Below are positions 1 to 5,078 of a DNA stretch of 5,078 bases, piece by piece. The stretch lies in NCBI GenBank assembly GCA_934086255.1, contig CAKOIB010000068.1, positions 1 to 5,078 on the forward strand, written 5' to 3'. The DNA comes from an uncultured Bacilli bacterium. GTDB taxonomy: Bacteria > Bacillota_I > Bacilli_A > RF39 > UBA660. The notes beneath the pieces are model-generated. The model worked only from the letters and a program-made list of their open reading frames with translations. It had not been told where the DNA came from and searched no databases. A program made the translations under genes and the position numbers. Within the stretch, counting starts at the first letter, position 1. Each line of letters begins with the position of its first letter.

Positions 1-295
1 ATTTCTCCTAATAGATTCCTCTGGTGTGATATCAATAAAAAATCCAAGATCAGCCTTTGGAAAAATTGAATTGATGGTAGCCACCCAATTCTTATCTACG
101 CCTTCTGCCATACGATAAGCTAAGGCTGAGGGTACATATCTATCAAATAACATTTTGTTTTAATTCTTTACCAATATTTGTTTCAAACTCTTTTGATATT
201 TCTACTGGGATATCTAATTTCATATAATATTCTTTTATCATTTGAACTAATGTCGTTTTGCCACAATTATCTAATCCTTCAAAAATTACTAGTAT
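1..295 (-). pseudogene. Decayed thymidylate kinase-like gene, continuing beyond the left edge
   Basis: Two adjacent frames together look like a dTMP kinase (dTMP + ATP to dTDP + ADP). The first, open from 313 and ending in TGA at 145-143, reads VILVIFEGLDNCGKTTLVQ, with a P-loop GLDNCGKTT, then a stretch ending ETNIGKELKQNVI. The second, from 153 to the left edge, reads MLFDRYVPSALAYRMAEG and then FPKADLGFFIDITPEES; the DRY motif and the PKPD-like strand are typical of the family. Three lesions are visible. There is no ATG, GTG or TTG before the P-loop: the codon 7 bases after the Shine-Dalgarno AAAGGAAG (308-301) is ATA at 295-293. The family normally has roughly 35-45 residues between the IG and DRY segments (from memory), and these are missing. 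The join also changes frame. It is likely a pseudogene; assembly error could explain part of it. The 3' end lies outside the window. Confidence 0.72.
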
Positions 296-312
296 AACAT
301 CTTCCTTTGATA

Positions 313-341
313 ATTATAACATAAAGAAAAAAGAGTTTTAA
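313..341 (-). promoter_or_regulatory. Weak sigma-A-like promoter candidate before the kinase remnant
   Basis: A perfect -10 TATAAT lies at 318-313, with TTAAAA (4 of 6 to TTGACA) at 341-336 and a 17-base spacer. The -35 falls inside the pilin terminator hairpin. The predicted start of transcription would lie on the Shine-Dalgarno itself, which makes it doubtful. TATAAT-like strings are common in DNA this AT-rich. Confidence 0.25.
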
Positions 342-351
342 ACTCTTTTTA
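326..351 (-). terminator. AT-rich intrinsic terminator after the pilin-like gene
   Basis: On the minus strand AAAAAGAGTTT is followed by AAACTCTTTTTT, giving a near-palindrome centred at about 339 with a GAG/CTC core, then a T run and C. It starts 10 bases after the stop codon of the pilin-like gene. The stem is AT-rich and therefore weak. Because A and T tracts flank both arms, it could also work for rightward transcription. Confidence 0.6.
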
Positions 352-360
352 CTATTTATA

Positions 361-912
361 CTAGTTACCTGGTGTTTCAGGTGTTGTAGTTGGATAGAAT
401 TCAGAAGGACAGCTAGTTATGTTTCTATATTGTAGTCTAATTACTTCTTTACCATCTACAGTTTCTTTAATTTCTCCTCCTGGTTCTTTTGCTTTTAAGT
501 CTTCATCGGCTGCTATTGCTTGGTAATCTCCAATTACACCTTTTTTAGCAGTCTTATCATAAAGACACACTCTAACATTACCATTTACATCAATGATTGC
601 TCTTGCTGTTTCATAGCCATTATCTGTCCATGGACTATTAGCAAGTGGTTTTTCAAGTAAATCATTTGAATTAACTTTACTAGCATCTTTGTCTACAAAT
701 ACATAAACTTTTCTGTTGCTTTCATTTCCTTGTACTTGCCATTCTCTAAGTACTGCATTTGTTATGTTTTGAGCATTTAGTCTGTCTGCATTGATTTTAG
801 AGTTTTCAATGTAATTAGTTACCATGATAGCAGTTATTCCCGCTAATATAGCTAGTATTACGATTACTGCTAATAGTTCAATTAAAGTAAAACCTTTTTT
901 ATTATTTTTCAT
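361..912 (-). CDS. Type IV prepilin-like protein (pseudopilin), 183 aa
   Basis: This is a class III secreted protein processed by prepilin peptidase. The N-terminus is MKNNKKG|FTLIELLAVIVILAILAG: a short basic leader, cleavage after Gly7, Phe8 as the methylatable first mature residue, and the conserved Glu at mature position 5 (Glu12). A hydrophobic helix spans residues 8-32, then an amphipathic helix to about 60. The rest is a soluble domain with Cys116 and Cys168, which could form a disulfide, and a Thr/Pro-rich tail (YPTTTPETPGN). The start is set by GGAGG at 924-920, 7 bases upstream. The gene is transcribed alone: it has its own promoter and lies between two terminators, with no pilus ATPase, platform protein or peptidase next to it. 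The length is longer than the usual ComGC-type major pseudopilin (about 100 aa). It could be a minor pilin, a competence pseudopilin or another surface protein using this export route; the sequence does not decide. Confidence 0.88.
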   Translation of the reverse strand: MKNNKKGFTLIELLAVIVILAILAGITAIMVTNYIENSKINADRLNAQNITNAVLREWQVQGNESNRKVYVFVDKDASKVNSNDLLEKPLANSPWTDNGYETARAIIDVNGNVRVCLYDKTAKKGVIGDYQAIAADEDLKAKEPGGEIKETVDGKEVIRLQYRNITSCPSEFYPTTTPETPGN

Positions 913-941
913 ATTTTAACCTCCATATACTTTATAAGTAA

Positions 942-970
942 ATTATACAAAAGTTTTTTAATAAAGTAAA
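942..970 (-). promoter_or_regulatory. Sigma-A-type promoter of the pilin-like gene
   Basis: TTTACT at 970-965 (4 of 6 to TTGACA), a 17-base spacer and a perfect TATAAT at 947-942. The expected start near 935 gives a leader of about 23 bases containing the GGAGG ribosome-binding site. It lies between the spoIVA terminator and the gene, which fits a separate transcription unit. Confidence 0.55.
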
Positions 971-980
971 TGGTTTTAAT

Positions 981-1006
981 AAAAAAAGACACTTTTGTAT
1001 CTTTTT
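981..1006 (-). terminator. Intrinsic terminator after spoIVA
   Basis: On the minus strand AAAAAGATAC, loop AAAA, then GTGTCTTTTTTT. The arms pair with one G-T wobble and run into seven T. It begins about 8 bases after the spoIVA stop codon. Confidence 0.8.
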
Positions 1007-1013
1007 ATGTAAA

Positions 1014-2489
1014 CTAAATAACTATTGCAATTAAGTTTCCTGATCCTTTATTAACTACTTTACTCATTGTTTGTTGTAGTTTATATTGAATGTTTTCTGG
1101 CATCATGTTTATCTTTGATTGAATTGTTTCTTGGACTATTTGATCTAGGCTTCTTCCAAATATTTCAGATGACCAAATGCTATTAGGATCGTTTTTACTG
1201 TCTTTCATTATGTAGTCTATTAATTCTTTGCTTTGTACTTCTGTTCCAATGATTGGTTCAAAGCTTGATTCGACGTCTACTCTTATCATGTGAATTGATG
1301 GGGCTTTGGCTTTTAGTTTTATTCCATATCTATTTCCTTGTTTTGTGACTTCTGGGGTGTCTAGGGTCATATCGCTAATTGATGGTGTTGCTACACCGTA
1401 TCCTGTTGTTTTAACCATTTTAAGAGCGTATTTAACTTGATCGTATTCTTTTTTGGATTCTTTATAGTCTTGAAGCATTGAAAGTAGGCTTGCTTTGCTG
1501 GTTATGTCTGTTCCGATCATTTCATTTAAAACAATGCTGAATAGTTCTTTTGGGGCTTCTAATCTAATGTTTAGTATTCCTGTTGATGGGTCTACTTTAG
1601 ACATGTATGCTTTTGATATGTATTCGCAATTATTGAAGTGTTCTAGAATATTGTCTACATCACGAAGTTTATCGACTTCTACTACGCTTTCTTTAATTTT
1701 TTCAACATATGATTTTTTTACGTAGTGATTAGAGTTTAGAACACCGATCCATTCTGGCATATCTACGGATACTTCAAGTACTGGGAATTCATATAATGCT
1801 TCACGTAGGATATCTATTACATCTCTTTCATTCATTGATAAAACGTCCATAGGTAGAACTGGTACTCCATAGTTATTTCTCATGTCCTTAGCTAGTGCTT
1901 GAGTCTGTGGATCGGTTGGATGAGTACTGTTTAAGACTACGATGAATGGTTTATTAATAGATGTTAATTCTCCGATTACTTTTTCTTCAGCTTTAATATA
2001 GTCTCCTCTTTCAAAATCTCCGATTGAACCATCAGTTGTTACTACCACTCCGATTGTTGAATGATCTTTTATTACTTTTTCTGTTCCTATTTCTGCTGCT
2101 TCGATAAATGGAATCTCATCGTTATACCATGGAGTTTTTACCATACGTGGTCCATTTTCGTCTTCGTATCCTTTGGAGTTTTCAATTACATATCCAACAC
2201 AGTCTACTAATCTGATGTTGCATTCTAATTCATCAATTTTTATTTTAGCAACATTATTTGGTATAAACTTAGGTTCGATTGTCATAATGGTTTTTCCTCC
2301 ACTTGACTGTGGAAGTTCATCAAGAGTTCTTTTTCTTTCAAACTCATCTGTTATATTTGGTATAACAAGAGTTTCTACTACTTTTTTAATAAATGTAGAT
2401 TTACCCGTTCTTACTGCACCAACAACCCCTAAATATATGTCTCCCCCAGTTCTTGTTGCTATGCTTTTTATTATCTCTTCTTTATTCAT
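1014..2489 (-). CDS. spoIVA: Stage IV sporulation protein A, spore coat ATPase
   Basis: SpoIVA forms the basement layer of the spore coat. It is anchored to the outer forespore membrane by SpoVM and polymerises with ATP hydrolysis in the mother cell. The 491-residue product is nearly collinear with the B. subtilis protein (492 aa). Its N-terminus contains RTGGDIYLGVVGAVRTGKST; the Walker A motif is G24-S31 with Lys30. The DELPQS..GKTIMT segment ends at Thr70, and the Walker B-like RLVDCVGY is at 93-100. Further conserved blocks are KGYEDENGPRM (106-116), LREALYEFPVLEV (228-240), LKMVKTTGYG (356-365), APSIHMIRVDVES (396-408) and a C-terminus ending LIAIVI. I chose the ATG at 2489, giving MNKEE, over the upstream in-frame ATG at 2507. 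It aligns with the family start and has the only ribosome-binding site. The gene is monocistronic between terminators. Family assignment is essentially certain. Confidence 0.97.
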   Translation of the reverse strand: MNKEEIIKSIATRTGGDIYLGVVGAVRTGKSTFIKKVVETLVIPNITDEFERKRTLDELPQSSGGKTIMTIEPKFIPNNVAKIKIDELECNIRLVDCVGYVIENSKGYEDENGPRMVKTPWYNDEIPFIEAAEIGTEKVIKDHSTIGVVVTTDGSIGDFERGDYIKAEEKVIGELTSINKPFIVVLNSTHPTDPQTQALAKDMRNNYGVPVLPMDVLSMNERDVIDILREALYEFPVLEVSVDMPEWIGVLNSNHYVKKSYVEKIKESVVEVDKLRDVDNILEHFNNCEYISKAYMSKVDPSTGILNIRLEAPKELFSIVLNEMIGTDITSKASLLSMLQDYKESKKEYDQVKYALKMVKTTGYGVATPSISDMTLDTPEVTKQGNRYGIKLKAKAPSIHMIRVDVESSFEPIIGTEVQSKELIDYIMKDSKNDPNSIWSSEIFGRSLDQIVQETIQSKINMMPENIQYKLQQTMSKVVNKGSGNLIAIVI

Positions 2490-2505
2490 ATCATCACTCT
2501 CTTTC
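2490..2505 (-). promoter_or_regulatory. Ribosome-binding site that decides the spoIVA start
   Basis: The sequence GAAAGAGAGTGATGAT directly precedes the ATG at 2489. GAGAG ends 7 bases before the start, and the GAAAG and GTGAT flanks match the extended anti-16S complement (GAAAGGAGGTGAT) apart from a scrambled core. The alternative ATG at 2507 has only AT-rich sequence upstream. Confidence 0.6.
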
Positions 2506-2510
2506 ATTTA

Positions 2511-2539
2511 ACTTATATGTTAAAAAAGATATAATATGA
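2511..2539 (-). promoter_or_regulatory. Candidate sigma-E (mother-cell) promoter of spoIVA
   Basis: TCATATT at 2539-2533 fits the sigma-E -35 consensus KMATATT completely. CATATAAG at 2519-2512 matches CATACAnT at five of seven defined bases. The spacer is 13 bases, slightly short of the usual 14-15. An alternative pairing is TAACAAT at 2559-2553, 14 bases, then CATATTAT at 2538-2531. spoIVA is sigma-E dependent in B. subtilis, which supports the reading, but AT-rich DNA yields such matches easily. Confidence 0.42.
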
Positions 2540-2570
2540 AAAAAACAATAAAATTGTTACATTTTATTGT
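2538..2570 (-). terminator. Strong-form intrinsic terminator after ftsY-ylxM
   Basis: On the minus strand ACAATAAAAT, a six-base loop, then ATTTTATTGT: a perfect 10-bp stem followed by a T tract. It lies 90 bases after the ylxM stop codon. The left side of the spoIVA promoter region touches or overlaps it. Confidence 0.82.
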
Positions 2571-2659
2571 AATGGCCATTCATTATTGTCTATATATACT
2601 TTATAATTAAGATTCATTTTATTAGAGAATAATTTTATTTTACAAAGTTTTCTTTTGTA

Positions 2660-2959
2660 TTATAGTTCTATAATACTTAATAACTCTTCTTTTAAGTTTT
2701 TATCATTAATTTTATTTGAAAAATCTATTAATTTCTTATCTTTATCTATTAGTTTTAATTTATTATCATAAAACTCTAATTTTTCTTCGATTTGTTTTAA
2801 TTGTTTATGAATAGCATTTCTAGATAGATTAAGATTGTCTGCGATTTCAGATAAAGATAGGTTATCAAAATAGTAGTATTTAAAGTATTCTTGTTGTTTT
2901 TCGTTTAATAGTTCTCCATAGTAATCAAATAAGTTATTGTAATATATTTCTTTTTTCAT
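2660..2959 (-). CDS. ylxM: YlxM-family helix-turn-helix protein associated with the SRP pathway
   Basis: This is a 99-residue protein of the YlxM/p13 family, the small HTH proteins encoded beside ffh and ftsY in Bacillota and reported to influence signal-recognition-particle function. The opening YYNNLFDYYGELLNEKQQ and the following EYFKYYYFDNLSLSEIA are characteristic. Residues 34-61 form a sigma-region-4-like helix-turn-helix (LSLSEIADNLNLSRNAIHKQL) leading into a charged coiled-coil-like helix. The product is slightly shorter than B. subtilis YlxM (about 110 aa), and the C-terminus is lysine-rich and variable, as usual. The ATG overlaps the ftsY stop codon (TAATG). An AAGGA at 2973-2969 inside ftsY provides the ribosome-binding site, so translation is probably coupled. 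ffh, the normal next gene, is absent, and the transcript ends at the 2538-2570 terminator. Confidence 0.9.
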   Translation of the reverse strand: MKKEIYYNNLFDYYGELLNEKQQEYFKYYYFDNLSLSEIADNLNLSRNAIHKQLKQIEEKLEFYDNKLKLIDKDKKLIDFSNKINDKNLKEELLSIIEL

Positions 2960-3939
2960 TAGATCATATCCTTAAATAAACCATATATATATTTTTCTAT
3001 ATCAAATACTTTTAGATCGTTTGCTTTTTCACCGAATCCTACGAATTTTACTGGTATTGATACTTCTTCTTTTATAGCTAGTACTATTCCTCCTTTGGCT
3101 GTACCATCTAGTTTTGTTAGGACTATTCCAGTGATGTTTGTTACTTCTTTGAATTGTTTTGCTTGACTGATACCATTTTGTCCTGTTGTTGCATCTAGTA
3201 CTAATAGTGTTTCATGAGGAGCATTTGGTATAAAATTGTTTATAACTCTATTAATTTTTTCTAGTTCATTCATTAGATTAACTTTGTTTTGAAGTCTACC
3301 TGCGGTGTCTATTAGAACTATGTCATATGAGTCTTTAACGGCTTTTTCTAATCCGTTATAGACAACACTTGCTGGGTCTTTTAGGTTTTCATCACCGACG
3401 AAGTCACTTCCAGTTTCCTCAGCCCAGTTTCTTAGTTGTTCTACTGCTCCGGCACGGAATGTGTCTGCACCGATCATTAATACTTTTTTTCCTTTATTTA
3501 TTTCTTGTGTTGCTATTTTTCCTATAGTAGTGGTCTTTCCTACTCCGTTTACTCCGACGAATAGTATGACTGTAGGTCCTTCTTTTTGATAGTTTATTTT
3601 GTTTACTATTATGTCACCATTAACATATATAATGAATAGTTCGTCAACGATTACTTCTTTAAGCATTTTAGGATCGTCTATTTTATCTTCGATTACTCTT
3701 TTTCTTAATCTATCCATGAATGACATTACGGTGTTTACTCCGATATCTGCCATTATGAGTATTTCTTCTAGTTCATTAAAGAAGTCTTCATTAACACGAC
3801 TGTATTTATTAGTTAGGTTAACTAGTTTTGATACAAAGCCTTCCCTACTTTTACTAAGTCCTTTTGTATAATCATTTATTTCATTGTTATTTTTTTCTTT
3901 TGTTTTAAAACTGTTTTTTATTTTATCAAAAAATCCCAT
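2959..3939 (-). CDS. ftsY: Signal recognition particle receptor FtsY (SRP GTPase)
   Basis: FtsY is the membrane-associated GTPase that receives ribosome-nascent-chain-SRP complexes and pairs with Ffh to hand them to the Sec translocon. The 326-residue product has a short basic/acidic N-terminal segment beginning MGFFDKIKNSFK, an amphipathic helix likely to bind membrane. The N domain lies at about 30-115 (FFNELEEILIMADIGVNT), followed by the G domain. GTPase motifs are all present: G1 GVNGVGKTTT at 129-138, DTFRAGAVEQL at 159-169, G3 DTAGR at 211-215, G4 TKLDGTAKGG at 275-284 and the closing GFGEKANDL at 301-309. There is no long acidic A domain, as in other Bacillota FtsY. GGAGG at 3951-3947 sits 7 bases before the ATG. 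The gene is co-transcribed with ylxM. The usual upstream neighbour smc is not here; a surface-protein gene precedes it instead. Confidence 0.97.
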   Translation of the reverse strand: MGFFDKIKNSFKTKEKNNNEINDYTKGLSKSREGFVSKLVNLTNKYSRVNEDFFNELEEILIMADIGVNTVMSFMDRLRKRVIEDKIDDPKMLKEVIVDELFIIYVNGDIIVNKINYQKEGPTVILFVGVNGVGKTTTIGKIATQEINKGKKVLMIGADTFRAGAVEQLRNWAEETGSDFVGDENLKDPASVVYNGLEKAVKDSYDIVLIDTAGRLQNKVNLMNELEKINRVINNFIPNAPHETLLVLDATTGQNGISQAKQFKEVTNITGIVLTKLDGTAKGGIVLAIKEEVSIPVKFVGFGEKANDLKVFDIEKYIYGLFKDMI

Positions 3940-3957
3940 ATTGATACCTCCATAAGA

Positions 3958-3986
3958 ATTATATCAAAAAAAATAAGAAAAGACAA
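3958..3986 (-). promoter_or_regulatory. Sigma-A-type promoter of ftsY-ylxM, embedded in the preceding terminator
   Basis: TTGTCT at 3986-3981 (4 of 6 to TTGACA), a 17-base spacer and a perfect TATAAT at 3963-3958 with an extended TGA just before it. The -35 lies in the loop and descending arm of the upstream terminator. The expected start near 3951 would leave only about 12 bases of leader, beginning at the GGAGG. Confidence 0.42.
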
Positions 3987-3998
3987 AGTCTATTCCTT
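3966..3998 (-). terminator. Intrinsic terminator after the modular surface-protein gene
   Basis: On the minus strand AAGGAATAGAC, loop TTT, then GTCTTTTCTT. The stem has four perfect closing pairs, one T-T mismatch and five more pairs including a G-T wobble. It is followed by A and eight T. It begins about 12 bases after the stop codon at 4013-4011. Confidence 0.65.
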
Positions 3999-4010
3999 AG
4001 ATTGTGTTGA

Positions 4011-5078
4011 TTATTTAAGTGATAAGGTGTATGGATCGGAGTTTGTACCAGAGCCTCCGGATATTTTTATGTTAGATGATAAAGATAGAACGGGATACAC
4101 TGCTGCTAAATATCCACTGACGTTGCTACTATCATGAACAAAACTACCAGAATACATGTAAAATGAATAATTATAATTACTTGAATTATGTGGAAGTAGC
4201 CATGTATTCGTGCTATTATCTATCCAATTATTTGGTGCTTTGCAATTTACAGAACTACTATAATTTGATAAATCATTTTTGCATTCTTTTGATGCAGCAT
4301 ACCCATAGTCACTTGCATACATTATTGCTATTTTTTTACTTGCATCATTTTGCATTATTGGGTTTGTTCCATAGTAATAGCCATTTTTATTTGTTTCATT
4401 CTTTCTTTCATATTGCCACATTATATCAGTTGTTATTTTTGAAGTATTGTATCCTCCAAGATAATATTTTGTTGTTCCTATCATGTTTTTTGCATCATCA
4501 GTCAGTGTATTGTAATAATCATTATTCAAATATGTGTTAAGAGTAGCAGTTACCCAGTTATTCTTATTATTTGAATTCCAATAATTATTTCCAATGGATT
4601 CATCTCGTATTATTTTAAATCTATTTTCTACATTGCCATTTGTATCCTCAGTTGGTATTACTCCGATTATTCTCCATGTCTCATTATTAAATGTTACATA
4701 GTTATTTACTACTGAGTCTCCTCCACGATATCTATATTCTGTTTTAAACTTACTATCTACTTGAAGTGTATTATCAATTGTATGTGTTACTTCTTCAAGG
4801 CCATTTTGTCCTACATTTGCTAGTGCAAAATCTGATGCAGTAACTGGTACAAATGGTTTTTCATCGGTTGCTTCAATATTAAGTGCATATTTATACTCAA
4901 TAGGTTTTGTTGTATCTCCATTTACGTATAAATCATTATTAGTAGCAGCATTACTTATCCACATTATTATTTCATATTCATGTGTTTTTCCTTTTCCTAG
5001 TGAGCTTTCTATTAAGAATGTGTCTGGGTTTACATTTATTATCTCTTTAGTTGTTGTTTTTTCTTCAAGTGGAGCGCC
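4011..5078 (-). CDS. Large secreted modular surface protein, C-terminal 355 residues (5' end outside window)
   Basis: The frame is open from the right edge to TAA at 4013-4011. An internal ATG at 4964 is not the start, because coding sequence continues through it (THEYEIIMWISNAA). Visible residues 1-75 are a Thr/Glu-rich linker followed by a beta-strand pattern ending KYALNIEA; this resembles the end of a TasA/CalY-like or Ig-like beta-sandwich, which is inference. Residues about 115-355 form a second domain: YRYRGGDSVVNNYVTFNN, then ETWRIIGV around Trp135, FKIIRDESIGNNYW at 154-167, WVTATLNTYLNNDYY, IMYASDYGYA at 252-261, Cys266 and Cys279 (possible disulfide), TWLLPHNSSN, YPVLSLSSNIKI and the terminal GGSGTNSDPYTL. 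I recall this pattern from surface proteins of gut Bacillota, possibly related to DUF6273. High Asn, Tyr and Ser content and lack of membrane helices or a C-terminal sorting signal suggest an extracellular protein. Its function is unknown. Confidence 0.75.
   Translation of the reverse strand, partial: GAPLEEKTTTKEIINVNPDTFLIESSLGKGKTHEYEIIMWISNAATNNDLYVNGDTTKPIEYKYALNIEATDEKPFVPVTASDFALANVGQNGLEEVTHTIDNTLQVDSKFKTEYRYRGGDSVVNNYVTFNNETWRIIGVIPTEDTNGNVENRFKIIRDESIGNNYWNSNNKNNWVTATLNTYLNNDYYNTLTDDAKNMIGTTKYYLGGYNTSKITTDIMWQYERKNETNKNGYYYGTNPIMQNDASKKIAIMYASDYGYAASKECKNDLSNYSSSVNCKAPNNWIDNSTNTWLLPHNSSNYNYSFYMYSGSFVHDSSNVSGYLAAVYPVLSLSSNIKISGGSGTNSDPYTLSLK

Noticed and set aside
143..153. Two separate coupled genes instead of a broken kinase
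   Set aside because: The ATG at 153 has no ribosome-binding site, and the two products are complementary parts of one known fold, neither functional alone.
1495..1725. Plus-strand open frame of 76 codons
   Set aside because: It lies antisense inside spoIVA, has no ribosome-binding site, and shows a low-complexity Ser/Thr/Leu composition as expected from a reverse frame.
2490..2507. Upstream ATG at 2507 as the spoIVA start (adding MKESDD)
   Set aside because: It has no ribosome-binding site, and the extra six residues go beyond the family N-terminus; these bases instead form the ribosome-binding region for the ATG at 2489.
2173..2511. Plus-strand open frame of 112 codons
   Set aside because: It is antisense to the highly conserved N-terminal half of spoIVA and has no family features of its own.
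2571..2659. Possible small RNA or riboswitch between ylxM and spoIVA
   Set aside because: Apart from the terminator hairpin I see no paired elements or recognisable conserved core in this AT-rich stretch.
3599..3871. Plus-strand open frame of 90 codons
   Set aside because: It is antisense to the FtsY N domain; the Ser/Leu-rich translation is a reverse-complement artefact.
4163..4540. Plus-strand open frame of 125 codons, rich in Tyr, Leu and His
   Set aside because: It is antisense to the Asn/Tyr-rich surface-protein gene, whose own frame shows clear motifs; no start signal supports the plus-strand frame.
4962..4964. ATG at 4964 as the start of the surface-protein gene
   Set aside because: There is no Shine-Dalgarno before it, the frame is open to the right edge, and the peptide across it (THEYEIIMWISNAA) reads as continuous beta-strand sequence.

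Overview
This is an AT-rich window in which every supported gene lies on the minus strand, so transcription runs right to left. The gene content points to a spore-forming, low-GC Bacillota (class Bacilli in the broad sense). SpoIVA, an endospore coat ATPase, is intact and close to the Bacillus subtilis protein. The signal-recognition pair FtsY-YlxM has the usual Bacillota order. Tryptophans are encoded by TGG and the standard code works throughout, so this is not a TGA=Trp mollicute. The type IV pilin-like gene and the large Asn/Tyr/Ser-rich surface protein resemble what I know from gut-associated Bacilli with small genomes (RF39- or Erysipelotrichales-like). That placement is inference.

Layout in the direction of transcription: (1) 5078-4011, the C-terminal 355 residues of a probably secreted modular surface protein that starts outside the window, ending in a terminator. 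(2) 3939-2660, ftsY and ylxM, overlapping by one base (TAATG) and ending in a perfect 10-bp hairpin with a T tract. The expected smc before ftsY and ffh after ylxM are both absent. (3) 2489-1014, spoIVA, preceded by a candidate sigma-E promoter and followed by a terminator. (4) 912-361, a stand-alone type IV prepilin-like gene with its own sigma-A-type promoter, ending in an AT-rich terminator. (5) About 295 to the left edge, a decayed thymidylate-kinase-like gene with no normal start codon, an internal deletion and a frame change.

The window is best read as five short transcription units rather than one pathway. FtsY and YlxM belong to co-translational membrane targeting. SpoIVA acts in the mother cell during sporulation. 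The pilin-like protein and the large modular protein are predicted to be extracellular. Terminators separate all units, and in several junctions the next promoter candidate sits directly on or against the previous terminator. I found no RNA genes, CRISPR arrays, insertion sequences or convincing riboswitches, and no clear new multi-gene system. The most unusual items are the decayed kinase, the missing ffh/smc neighbours and the modular surface protein.
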